Assembly (NCBI GenBank): GCA_021154515.1
Contig: JAJKIL010000169.1
Coordinates: forward strand, 1 to 6,748
Reading direction: 5' to 3'
Length of the DNA: 6,748 nt
From: Niastella sp.
Lineage (GTDB): Bacteria; Bacteroidota; Bacteroidia; Chitinophagales; Chitinophagaceae
Part shown: one piece after another, positions 1-5,562 of the stretch
Layout of the letters: each line of letters opens with the position of its first letter
How positions within the stretch are numbered: position 1 is the first letter of the stretch
Notes under the pieces: model-generated
What the model was told of the DNA's origin: nothing
Databases searched by the model: none
The model's input: only the letters and a program-made list of their open reading frames with translations
Made by a program: the position numbers and the translations under genes

Positions 1-191
1 TGCGCGTCGCGGTACATTTTTCGAAAAAGAAAGAATAATATCCAGGCAACAGCGCTCAATTCTACGATCAGCAGTAACAGCGATGAAAGCCGTATATAAC
101 CAATAAATTCATTATACCCATGCAGCACAAAGAACAGGATAAGCCACTGGAAATAGTACGGAGTTTTAAGTATTTGTTGAAGCTTTGGCAT
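1..191 (-). CDS. Sulfatase/LTA-synthase-like membrane protein, second tandem copy (5' part only)
   Basis: This is the N-terminal 63 residues of a gene that continues beyond the left edge. It aligns without gaps to the start of the complete gene at 242-1720. By my hand count 53 of 63 residues are identical, and about 151 of 191 nucleotides match. Two hydrophobic helices are visible (about residues 13-24 and 35-56), as in the neighbour, so it should be another inner-membrane protein with a periplasmic alkaline-phosphatase-fold domain. The catalytic part lies outside the window. I chose the ATG at 191-189 because it matches the start of the first copy, and because the sequence just upstream is a relic of another gene rather than coding sequence. 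In-frame ATGs at 239 and 233 would add 16 or 14 residues with no counterpart in the paralogue. It lies 50 nt after the stop of the first copy, probably in one transcript. Confidence 0.85.
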   Translation of the reverse strand, partial: MPKLQQILKTPYYFQWLILFFVLHGYNEFIGYIRLSSLLLLIVELSAVAWILFFLFRKMYRDA

Positions 192-198
192 ACGCCAA

Positions 199-225
199 TC
201 AGAATAAACCGTATAACTGGGAATC
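199..225 (-). pseudogene. Relic of the 3' end of the deoxynucleoside kinase gene
   Basis: Read on the minus strand, this 27-nt stretch encodes DSQLYGLF followed by TGA, exactly the last eight residues and stop of the kinase at 1728-2363. The stop sits seven nt before the ATG of the following sulfatase-like gene, as it does in the intact arrangement. From 226 down to the ATG, 31 of 35 nt match positions 1755-1721. Upstream of about 226 the similarity stops. The simplest reading is that a tandem duplication took in the last codons of the kinase together with the sulfatase-like gene. Confidence 0.82.
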
Positions 226-241
226 TGTTTCATTACCATAA

Positions 242-1720
242 TTAATAAACGGAAGAATCTTTTTTGAGGGGTATCTGTTGCCCGAACAAGGTATTAAACA
301 GTAAGGGGAACTGGTTCACATTGCTTACACTATCGTACCATAAATGGTAATCTTTATTGGGGAGATAGATGGCGTTGAAATTTGTAAAGCCGAAAAATTT
401 ATCCGGCATTGCAACAGCATCGCGATTACCATGATCGCTCATTACCATAATCACCGCTTTACCCTGCGTGGCGGCAAATAATTGATCCAGGTATTTCATC
501 AGGCGCTTATTGGTATAGACCAGATATTGGAGATATAATTTATCTATTCCCGATTGCTTATGGCCTTTTACTGCTTTGTAGGTATTGGCAAATTTACCGG
601 TACTGTCGAATATAAAGGGTTTATGGGGCATAAGCAGGTGCAGATAAGTAAAAGCAGGTGATTGCCGGCCGGCCGAATCCAACACGCCCTGCATTTGTTT
701 TTCGTAGATAGCAGCGAGTTTTTTGTTGAACCAGTTGGTTACCGGGCTTAGATCAATATAGTCCTGTGGCTCCGCGTAAATGATCCTGCCAACCGTGCGG
801 GCATACAGCATTCTGAAAGTGATCAGTTCTATATCCCAGGGCACCATGGAGAAATGATATTTGGGATCGATACCGCCTACTACAAAAGGCGAATAATTAT
901 GAATGGAATAATTAAAGCGTTTAAAATATTCCACCACGGCATTACGATCTATCAGCCTGATCATATTTTTATATATAAACCCGGGACTATGGCCTACTTC
1001 TGTTGTATCGAGATACCGCATATTGAGCATGGAGGCCATAGCATAAATAGTGGCGTGGTAATTACCTCGCGAGCTGGTATTTATATGAAACCCTTTCTGC
1101 CTTAAAAAAGACTCAAAAACGCTGTTGTCGTAATGATAATATTCCTGCAAACCCGATGAGCCCAGGTATTCATCCAGCAAGATCAAATACACATCTGGTT
1201 TAGCAGCGGTATCGGCCAGTGGTTTTATTGACTCAGCCGCCATGGGTGCTTTAGGCTGTTTTACAGTAGCTGCCTGCCATAGTATTAAACAGGTATCAAA
1301 CAGCATCAATGTTACAAACACCCCACTTAAAAAGCGGGTTAACTTTACCGGCGATCTTTTATACCTGAACAATCCTATAAATGTACCAGCACAAACCAAC
1401 AGCATTACCGGCAATAACCGGGGAAACAACGACCATTTAAAAAGCGGGCGGTAGCCGGCCAGTGCATCCTGAATGGCGCCAAAGAAAAAATAACAGAATA
1501 ACAGTACCGAAACCAGCAAAGCGGCCTTATGTGCATCACGGTATATTTTCCGGAAGAGAAAGAAAAGTATCCAGGCCGCTGCACTCAGTTCTACTATCAG
1601 TAAAAGCATCGATGAAATTCTTATGAAACCCATAAACTCAGTATACTGATGCAACACAAAAAACAGGATCAGCCACTGGAAATAATAAGGGACTTTAAGA
1701 ATTTGTTGAAGCTTTTGCAT
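242..1720 (-). CDS. Membrane-anchored sulfatase/LTA-synthase-like hydrolase or transferase
   Basis: A 492-residue protein with five predicted membrane helices (about residues 13-24, 35-56, 66-87, 98-118 and 128-150), a short linker and a C-terminal alkaline-phosphatase-superfamily domain. Domain landmarks are DVYLILLDEY (176-185, metal ligand D183), NYHATIYAMASMLNM (220-234, with T224 as probable nucleophile by analogy to LtaS), HLLMPHKPF (361-369) and VMSDHG (426-431, metal ligands D429 and H430). This layout matches LtaS/OpgB-like enzymes and related sulfatase-like proteins that transfer or hydrolyse phosphoryl or sulfuryl groups on envelope glycans or lipids. The actual substrate cannot be read from sequence. 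The catalytic domain should face the periplasm. The ATG lies seven nt after the kinase stop, so the two genes are probably co-transcribed. A partial paralogue follows immediately downstream. Confidence 0.85.
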   Translation of the reverse strand: MQKLQQILKVPYYFQWLILFFVLHQYTEFMGFIRISSMLLLIVELSAAAWILFFLFRKIYRDAHKAALLVSVLLFCYFFFGAIQDALAGYRPLFKWSLFPRLLPVMLLVCAGTFIGLFRYKRSPVKLTRFLSGVFVTLMLFDTCLILWQAATVKQPKAPMAAESIKPLADTAAKPDVYLILLDEYLGSSGLQEYYHYDNSVFESFLRQKGFHINTSSRGNYHATIYAMASMLNMRYLDTTEVGHSPGFIYKNMIRLIDRNAVVEYFKRFNYSIHNYSPFVVGGIDPKYHFSMVPWDIELITFRMLYARTVGRIIYAEPQDYIDLSPVTNWFNKKLAAIYEKQMQGVLDSAGRQSPAFTYLHLLMPHKPFIFDSTGKFANTYKAVKGHKQSGIDKLYLQYLVYTNKRLMKYLDQLFAATQGKAVIMVMSDHGNRDAVAMPDKFFGFTNFNAIYLPNKDYHLWYDSVSNVNQFPLLFNTLFGQQIPLKKDSSVY

Positions 1721-1727
1721 ACGTCAA

Positions 1728-2363
1728 TTAGAACAAACCATATAACTGGGAATCTATCTTGCGGATGATATCGCCAAGGTGTTCATCGTTTTCGGGGAAC
1801 TTGTTTTTATCGATATCTATCACCAGCAACGGACCTTCTTTGTAGCCATCGATCCATTTATTGTAGAAATCATTGAGGCGTTTCAGGTAATCGAGCCGGA
1901 TATTCTCTTCATATTCACGGCCACGTTTCTGTATTTGCGCAACCAGGGTTGGCACCGATGCTTTCAGGTAGATGAGCAGATCGGGTGGTTGCACCATTGT
2001 TTTTAATGTTTCAAAAAACTGGAAGTAGTTATCAAAATCGCGCTTGCTCATTAACCCCATTTCATGGAGGTTGGGCGCGAAGATATAAGCATCTTCATAT
2101 ATAGTACGGTCCTGTACGATGGTTTCGGTACCGCGATGAATATCGTTCAGTTGTTTGAGGCGGCTGTTGAGGAAATAGATCTGCAGGTTAAAACTCCACC
2201 TGGGCATATCATCATAAAAATCGAAGAGATAGGGATTATGGTCTACATCTTCAAACTGGGGTATCCAGCGATAATGTTTACTGAGGAGCTCGGTGAGCGT
2301 AGTTTTGCCCGCACCGATATTACCCGCTACAGCAATATGCTTCGGTTTTTTTGCTTTTGCCAT
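1728..2363 (-). CDS. Deoxynucleoside kinase (dAK/dGK family)
   Basis: A 211-residue cytoplasmic P-loop kinase of the deoxynucleoside kinase family, which phosphorylates deoxynucleosides at the 5' position for dNTP salvage. Visible motifs are the P-loop GNIGAGKTT (14-22), the acidic residue E38 expected near the catalytic base, QDRTIYED (84-91, equivalent to the family DRS motif), and an arginine-rich LID segment KRGREYEE (146-153). Length is normal for bacterial deoxyadenosine/deoxyguanosine kinases. Which base it prefers cannot be settled here. The ATG at 2363-2361 gives the usual short lysine-rich lead before the first strand. It follows trpS after 99 nt, and its stop is seven nt before the sulfatase-like gene. 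A fragment of its 3' end is repeated at 199-225. Confidence 0.9.
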   Translation of the reverse strand: MAKAKKPKHIAVAGNIGAGKTTLTELLSKHYRWIPQFEDVDHNPYLFDFYDDMPRWSFNLQIYFLNSRLKQLNDIHRGTETIVQDRTIYEDAYIFAPNLHEMGLMSKRDFDNYFQFFETLKTMVQPPDLLIYLKASVPTLVAQIQKRGREYEENIRLDYLKRLNDFYNKWIDGYKEGPLLVIDIDKNKFPENDEHLGDIIRKIDSQLYGLF

Positions 2364-2389
2364 TATTATAGAGTTCTATCCCGTTTCGT

Positions 2390-2403
2390 CCCGATTTGTC
2401 GGG
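2390..2403. other. Short hairpin in the trpS-kinase intergenic region
   Basis: CCCGA (2390-2394) and TCGGG (2399-2403) form a perfect 5-bp stem with a 4-nt loop, in the 99-nt gap between the trpS stop and the kinase start. No T-run follows on either strand, so it is not a convincing intrinsic terminator. It could be a small dispersed repeat or a processing site. I see no good promoter box for the kinase in this gap; the closest, AAATTTTTG near 2410, does not fit TAnnTTTG. Co-transcription with trpS is therefore possible. Confidence 0.35.
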
Positions 2404-2462
2404 GCAATCAAAAATTTAAGATATTAATTCTTTCCGGTTTTAAACCTGTTGACCACGCTTTT

Positions 2463-3473
2463 TTAATAATAATTCAACCCAATGGCTTCGCGAACCATTT
2501 GCATGGTAGTTTGTGCACTGGCCCGGGCTTTTTCAGCCCCCTGAGTCATCACTTTTTTCAGGTAGTTGGTATCCTGCTGAATGGCTTCGGCTTTTTCGCG
2601 TATAGGCGCTATAAAGCGTACCATGTCTTCGGCCAGTTGCTTTTTCATATCACCATACCTGATGGTACATGCGTTATAGTCTTCTTCAAATTTCTTAATA
2701 ACATCCGGGGCACTTACCAGGTTCATCAGCAAAAAGATGTTCTCGATGTAATCGGGTTTAGGCGTGTTTGGTTCTGTGGGTCCGCTATCTGTTTTAGCCT
2801 TCATTACTTTTTTGCGGATCAGGTCGTCGGGATCGCTGAGGTATAAGGTGGCGTATTGGTTTTCACTTTTACTCATTTTGCCTGCGCCATCGAGACTGGG
2901 CACTTTTATGAGTTCGCTGCCATAGTTAAAAGCAAAGGGTTCAGGGAACACTTCACCCCCATAGCGGTGATTGAAACGGTTTACATAATCTCTGGCCATT
3001 TCCAGGTGTTGTTCCTGGTCTTTACCCACCGGTACCAGTTTGGCGCGGTGTAACAAAATATCGGCTGCCTGTAATACAGGATAGGTCAGCAATCCGGCAT
3101 TTATATTTCCCGGCTGCAAACGGATCTTGTCTTTAAAGGTGGTAGTCTTTTCCAGCACCCCCACCATGGCAATCATATTCAGGTACAGGTACAACTCTGA
3201 AGTTTCATAAACATGGCTCTGGCAGTACAGCGCACATTTATCGGGATCGAGACCGCAGGCCAGGTGCTCAGCCAGGACCCGGATTATATTATTTTTTAAC
3301 TCTTTTGTATCGGGAAGGGTGGTCAATGCATGCAGGTCGGCCACCATAAAAAAGCAGTTGTATTCTTCCTGCATCCGCACGAAGTTGCGCAACGCCCCGA
3401 AATAGTTACCCAGGTGTAAAAACCCGGTAGGGCGGATGCCGCTCATGACAATCTCTTTATTAACACTTTGCAT
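2463..3473 (-). CDS. trpS: Tryptophanyl-tRNA synthetase
   Basis: A class I aminoacyl-tRNA synthetase that charges tRNA-Trp using ATP, acting in the cytoplasm; 336 residues, normal for bacterial TrpS. The ATP-binding HIGH-type motif appears as PTGFLHLGNY (15-24), followed by VADLHALTT (44-52), GKDQEQHLE (150-158) and the KMSKS loop GAGKMSKSEN (196-205). I chose the ATG at 3473-3471 (MQSVNKEIVMSG), because the reading frame further upstream runs into a repeat array and gives an N-terminus unlike the family. A second start at 3446-3444 (MSGIRP) is possible but would be unusually short. It is divergent from gatC across a 184-nt repeat-bearing region, and the kinase gene lies 99 nt downstream on the same strand. 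Confidence 0.96.
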   Translation of the reverse strand: MQSVNKEIVMSGIRPTGFLHLGNYFGALRNFVRMQEEYNCFFMVADLHALTTLPDTKELKNNIIRVLAEHLACGLDPDKCALYCQSHVYETSELYLYLNMIAMVGVLEKTTTFKDKIRLQPGNINAGLLTYPVLQAADILLHRAKLVPVGKDQEQHLEMARDYVNRFNHRYGGEVFPEPFAFNYGSELIKVPSLDGAGKMSKSENQYATLYLSDPDDLIRKKVMKAKTDSGPTEPNTPKPDYIENIFLLMNLVSAPDVIKKFEEDYNACTIRYGDMKKQLAEDMVRFIAPIREKAEAIQQDTNYLKKVMTQGAEKARASAQTTMQMVREAIGLNYY

Positions 3474-3495
3474 AAGGAGGGCGAAGATAAGAAGA

Positions 3496-3572
3496 AACAA
3501 GGTACAAGGCTCAAGACACAAGGTTCAAGGCCCAGGTAACAAGGCATGAGATTCAAGTATAAGGTACAAAAA
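3496..3572 (+). repeat. Degenerate heptamer array, consensus NNCAAGG
   Basis: About eleven consecutive 7-bp units follow the pattern NNCAAGG, for example AACAAGG (3496 and 3538), TACAAGG (3503), CACAAGG (3517) and TTCAAGG (3524). Units 1 to 5 and 7 are in exact phase, and the last two have slipped by one base. The array lies between the trpS start and the trpS promoter box, so it would be transcribed in the trpS leader as its complement CCTTGNN. It has no spacers and no coding signal, so it is not a CRISPR array. An inverted counterpart lies at 3605-3640. Confidence 0.8.
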
Positions 3573-3581
3573 TCTGAAAAT

Positions 3582-3589
3582 CAAAATTA
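3582..3589 (-). promoter_or_regulatory. Possible -7 promoter box for trpS
   Basis: The minus strand reads TAATTTTG, an exact fit to the Bacteroidota -7 element TAnnTTTG. Transcription would start near 3578, giving a trpS leader of about 105 nt that contains the whole heptamer array. No clear TTG-type -33 box is found at the usual 17-23 nt spacing, so support is partial. Confidence 0.4.
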
Positions 3590-3604
3590 TACCTACTAAT
3601 AAAG

Positions 3605-3640
3605 CCTTGTGCCCTGAAATCTTGGCCCTTGTGCCTTAAA
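3605..3640 (-). repeat. Inverted heptamer array, CCTTGNN on the plus strand
   Basis: About five units of the same heptamer family as 3496-3572 but in the opposite orientation: CCTTGTG at 3605 and 3627, TCTTGGC at 3620, with weaker copies at 3613 and 3634. One extra base at 3612 breaks the phase. The two arrays face each other across a 32-nt AT-rich spacer, so the strands could pair into an imperfect hairpin or cruciform. The gatC promoter overlaps this array. Confidence 0.7.
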
Positions 3641-3652
3641 AAGTTATTTTTG
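3622..3652 (+). promoter_or_regulatory. Promoter of gatC
   Basis: TTG at 3622-3624, then 20 nt, then TATTTTTG at 3645-3652 match the Bacteroidota primary-sigma promoter pattern (TTG, 17-23 nt, TAnnTTTG). The -33 element is part of a heptamer unit. The -7 box ends only five nt before the gatC ATG, so the transcript should start at or within a few bases of the start codon and would be nearly leaderless. Confidence 0.6.
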
Positions 3653-3657
3653 TTTGT

Positions 3658-3954
3658 ATGGAAGTAAATGACGCATTGGTTCAGAACCTGGCCAACCTGG
3701 CCCGCCTGCAGTTCAACGATCAGGAAAAAGAAATAATTAAGAAAGACCTGCAACGAATGATTCATTTTGTCGACAAACTGAATGAATTGAATACGGAGGG
3801 GGTGGAACCGCTTTTACATATGACCGATGCCATCAATGTGTTGCGTGAAGATGAGATAAAAGGTTCCATTACCCGCGAAGAAGCACTTAAAAACGCCCCC
3901 GACTCAGATGGTACGTTCTTCAAAGTGCCCAAGGTTATTAAAAAACAGGAATAA
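3658..3954 (+). CDS. gatC: Asp/Glu-tRNA amidotransferase subunit C
   Basis: GatC is the small scaffold subunit of the GatCAB amidotransferase. That complex converts Glu-tRNA(Gln), and in some species Asp-tRNA(Asn), into the correctly amidated form. The protein has 98 residues, typical for the family. Recognisable stretches are LANLARLQF (11-19), the helix DLQRMIHFVDKLNEL (30-44), GVEPLLH (48-54), LREDE (62-66), and the C-terminal APDSDGTFFKVPKVI (80-94), which wraps around GatA. The ATG at 3658 gives the family-typical MEVNDALV start. gatA and gatB are not in this window, so the complex must be encoded in scattered loci. It heads a probable two-gene operon with the ABC ATPase, whose ATG is nine nt after this stop. 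Confidence 0.93.
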   Translation: MEVNDALVQNLANLARLQFNDQEKEIIKKDLQRMIHFVDKLNELNTEGVEPLLHMTDAINVLREDEIKGSITREEALKNAPDSDGTFFKVPKVIKKQE

Positions 3955-3963
3955 ACTTATTCT

Positions 3964-4671
3964 ATGAGTTCAATCATTCATCTTGAAGATATTCGTAAGA
4001 GCTACTTCATGGGTAAACAGGAATTGCAGGTGCTGAAAGGCATTAACCTGGATATTCATAAAAATGAATATGTAGCCCTGATGGGGCCCTCCGGTTCTGG
4101 CAAAAGTACCCTGATGAATATTCTTGGCTGTCTCGACTCCCCTTCTGCCGGCCAGTATGTGCTGAATGGTCAGGACGTAAGTAAAATGGCCGATGATAAC
4201 CTGGCCGATGTGCGTAATAAAGAAATCGGTTTTGTGTTTCAGCAGTTCAACCTGCTGCCCCGGCTTACAGCACTGGAAAACGTAGCTTTACCACTGGTAT
4301 ATGCAGGTGTTGGCCGCAAGGAACGCACGGAGATGGCTATGGACGTAATAAAAAAAGTGGGGCTGGAAGACAGAAGCCATCACAAACCCAATGAATTATC
4401 GGGTGGTCAGTGTCAGCGTGTGGCCATTGCCCGGGCGCTGGTAAATAACCCTTCGCTCATTCTGGCCGATGAACCTACCGGAAACCTGGATACCAGGACA
4501 TCTATAGAGATCATGCAGATATTTGGCCAGATACAGTCGGCCGGCAATACAGTTGTACTGGTTACACACGAAGAAGATATTGCTAATCATGCCAACCGTA
4601 TTGTGCGTTTACGTGATGGGTTGATTGAAAGCGATAAGCAGAAGGTAGTTGTTGGCGAGTTGACGAGTTAA
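3964..4671 (+). CDS. ABC transporter ATP-binding protein, MacB/LolD/FtsE type
   Basis: A 235-residue cytoplasmic ATPase of the MacB/LolD class, which pairs with FtsX-like permeases to work on lipoproteins, efflux or cell division. All ABC motifs are present: Walker A GPSGSGKST (41-49), Q-loop FQQFNLL (92-98), signature LSGGQ (145-149), Walker B LILADEP (165-171), D-loop GNLD (173-176) and H-loop H202. The residue after the signature is cysteine (LSGGQCQRV), where glutamine or arginine is more usual; this should be tolerated. No permease gene is adjacent, so the partner is encoded elsewhere and the transported substrate cannot be named. It is probably co-transcribed with gatC. The last six residues, VGELTS, and the stop are encoded by the first units of an 8-bp tandem array, so the tail is repeat-derived rather than a conserved part of the domain. 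Confidence 0.9.
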   Translation: MSSIIHLEDIRKSYFMGKQELQVLKGINLDIHKNEYVALMGPSGSGKSTLMNILGCLDSPSAGQYVLNGQDVSKMADDNLADVRNKEIGFVFQQFNLLPRLTALENVALPLVYAGVGRKERTEMAMDVIKKVGLEDRSHHKPNELSGGQCQRVAIARALVNNPSLILADEPTGNLDTRTSIEIMQIFGQIQSAGNTVVLVTHEEDIANHANRIVRLRDGLIESDKQKVVVGELTS

Positions 4672-4714
4672 CAAGTTGACGAGTTGACGAGTTGACGAGT
4701 TGACAAGTTAACGA
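4651..4714 (+). repeat. Octamer tandem array, eight units of GTTGACGA
   Basis: Eight gap-free 8-bp units with consensus GTTGACGA. Units at 4659, 4675, 4683 and 4691 are exact; the others differ by one or two bases (GTTGGCGA, GTTAACAA, GTTGACAA, GTTAACGA). The first two units and part of the third are the 3' end of the ABC ATPase gene, with its TAA at 4669-4671. Copy number may vary between strains through replication slippage. Confidence 0.93.
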
Positions 4715-4845
4715 GGTAGAGGAAGGTTAGGAGGTATTAAGTTGGAAGTTGATAGAGGTTACAGGGTTGATATAGTTGATAATGGACAAGAGGTGAAAGG
4801 AAGGAGAAATGAAAATAGTAGGGAACGTTACATTCTCGCGAACCC
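4715..4845 (+). other. C-poor, purine-rich intergenic stretch
   Basis: After the octamer array the plus strand becomes strongly purine-rich. I count only two C in the 109 nt from 4715 to 4823. It contains loose direct repeats of AGTTGA/GTTGATA and GGAAGG type without clear phasing. I see no start codon with coding character, promoter box or terminator. Together with 4846-4963 it makes up the 292-nt gap between the ABC ATPase and adenosyltransferase genes. Confidence 0.6.
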
Positions 4846-4950
4846 TTTCACGTTTCACGTTTGACGTTTCACGATTCAGGATTGCCGATTGCCGATCCTT
4901 CCCTCTGCCCTTTGCCTGCCCACCACTGACCACTCACTATTCACCATTCC
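4846..4950 (+). repeat. Fifteen-unit drifting heptamer array
   Basis: The 105 nt divide without gaps into fifteen 7-bp units that change gradually. They run from TTTCACG (4846, 4853, 4867) through ATTGCCG (4881, 4888) and CCTTTGC (4909) to CCACTCA (4930) and CCATTCC (4944). Neighbouring units resemble each other, while the ends hardly do. The plus strand is pyrimidine-rich, opposite in bias to 4715-4845. The array ends 13 nt before the adenosyltransferase ATG, so it must overlap that gene's leader or promoter. I found no exact TAnnTTTG box there. Confidence 0.78.
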
Positions 4951-4963
4951 AACATTTACAATT

Positions 4964-5524
4964 ATGGCTCAAAAGATATATACTAAAACCGGTGACAAGG
5001 GTTCCACTTCATTAATTGGCGGAACCAAGGTTCCCAAATCGCACCTGCGTATTGAAGCGTATGGAACCGTTGATGAATTAAGCTCCTTCATTGGTTTATG
5101 CCGCGACCTGCTTACTGATGAAGTTGCCCGCAAACAGCTGGCTGAAGTGCAGGACCGCTTGTTTACCATGAATGCCTCCCTGGCCTGCGACCCGGTTAAA
5201 GAGCCTAAAATGCGCATCCCCGATTTGAAGGAAGAAGATATTACCCTGCTCGAAAAGGAAATGGACCGCATGAATGAGGGCATTCCCCCCATGAAGAGCT
5301 TTATACTGCCGGGCGGTCACCCGGTTCTTTCCCAATTACACATAGCCCGCTGCGTTTGCCGCCGCGCCGAACGGTGTTGTGTGCGCCTTACCCAGGAAAG
5401 CGAAGTGGAACCCGTTATTTTAAAATACCTCAACCGCCTCAGTGATTATTTATTTGTACTGGCCCGTTATACCGGCCACCAGATGAATGTGGAAGAAATT
5501 CCGTGGCGCCCCAGGATCAGTTAA
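4964..5524 (+). CDS. Cob(I)alamin adenosyltransferase, PduO type
   Basis: A 186-residue enzyme that transfers the adenosyl group of ATP to cob(I)alamin, making coenzyme B12 for mutases and other radical enzymes. Family landmarks are the ATP-binding N-terminus YTKTGDKGSTSLIGG (6-20), RIEAYGTVDELSSFIG (29-44), FILPGGHP (113-120), HIARCVCRRAER (126-137) with its conserved arginines, and YLNRLSDYLFVLARY (155-169). Length is normal for single-domain PduO/MMAB-type proteins, which form trimers of helical bundles. I chose the ATG at 4964 (MAQKIYTKTG), because the frame upstream is built from heptamer repeats and has no family counterpart. It is convergent with lolD, 38 nt apart. No cobamide biosynthesis genes flank it, which fits use of imported corrinoids, though that is inference. 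Confidence 0.92.
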   Translation: MAQKIYTKTGDKGSTSLIGGTKVPKSHLRIEAYGTVDELSSFIGLCRDLLTDEVARKQLAEVQDRLFTMNASLACDPVKEPKMRIPDLKEEDITLLEKEMDRMNEGIPPMKSFILPGGHPVLSQLHIARCVCRRAERCCVRLTQESEVEPVILKYLNRLSDYLFVLARYTGHQMNVEEIPWRPRIS

Positions 5525-5562
5525 CAAACAGTGTTATAACCAGCACGCATATGTTTTTATTA

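Noticed and set aside
192..239. Upstream start (ATG at 239 or 233) for the second sulfatase-like copy
   Set aside because: The added residues translate the kinase fossil in another frame and have no match in the first copy; ATG 191 matches it.
2064..2846. A 260-residue open frame on the plus strand
   Set aside because: It lies antisense across the kinase and trpS genes, both of which have clear family motifs; the composition looks like a shadow and no domain is recognisable.
3474..3521. Sixteen-residue N-terminal extension of TrpS
   Set aside because: The extension is read out of the heptamer array, and the residues (MCLEPCTLFLLIFALL) have no counterpart in TrpS; the start at 3473 fits the family.
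3553..3765. A 70-residue minus-strand frame overlapping the gatC start
   Set aside because: It covers the repeat arrays and antisense gatC, with no motif and no homology that I recognise.
3496..4714. CRISPR array
   Set aside because: The 7-bp and 8-bp units are directly adjacent with no unique spacers, and there are no cas genes.
4889..4963. Twenty-five-residue N-terminal extension of the adenosyltransferase
   Set aside because: It is encoded by heptamer repeats, and the family begins at the MAQKIYTKTGDKG equivalent.
4727..5015. Overlapping small frames on both strands in the gap after the octamer array
   Set aside because: They consist of low-complexity repeat sequence and run into the adenosyltransferase gene in a wrong frame.
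5525..5562. Bidirectional terminator between the convergent adenosyltransferase and lolD genes
   Set aside because: GTGTT/AGCAC give at best a weak stem with a mismatch before a T-rich stretch; too poor to call.
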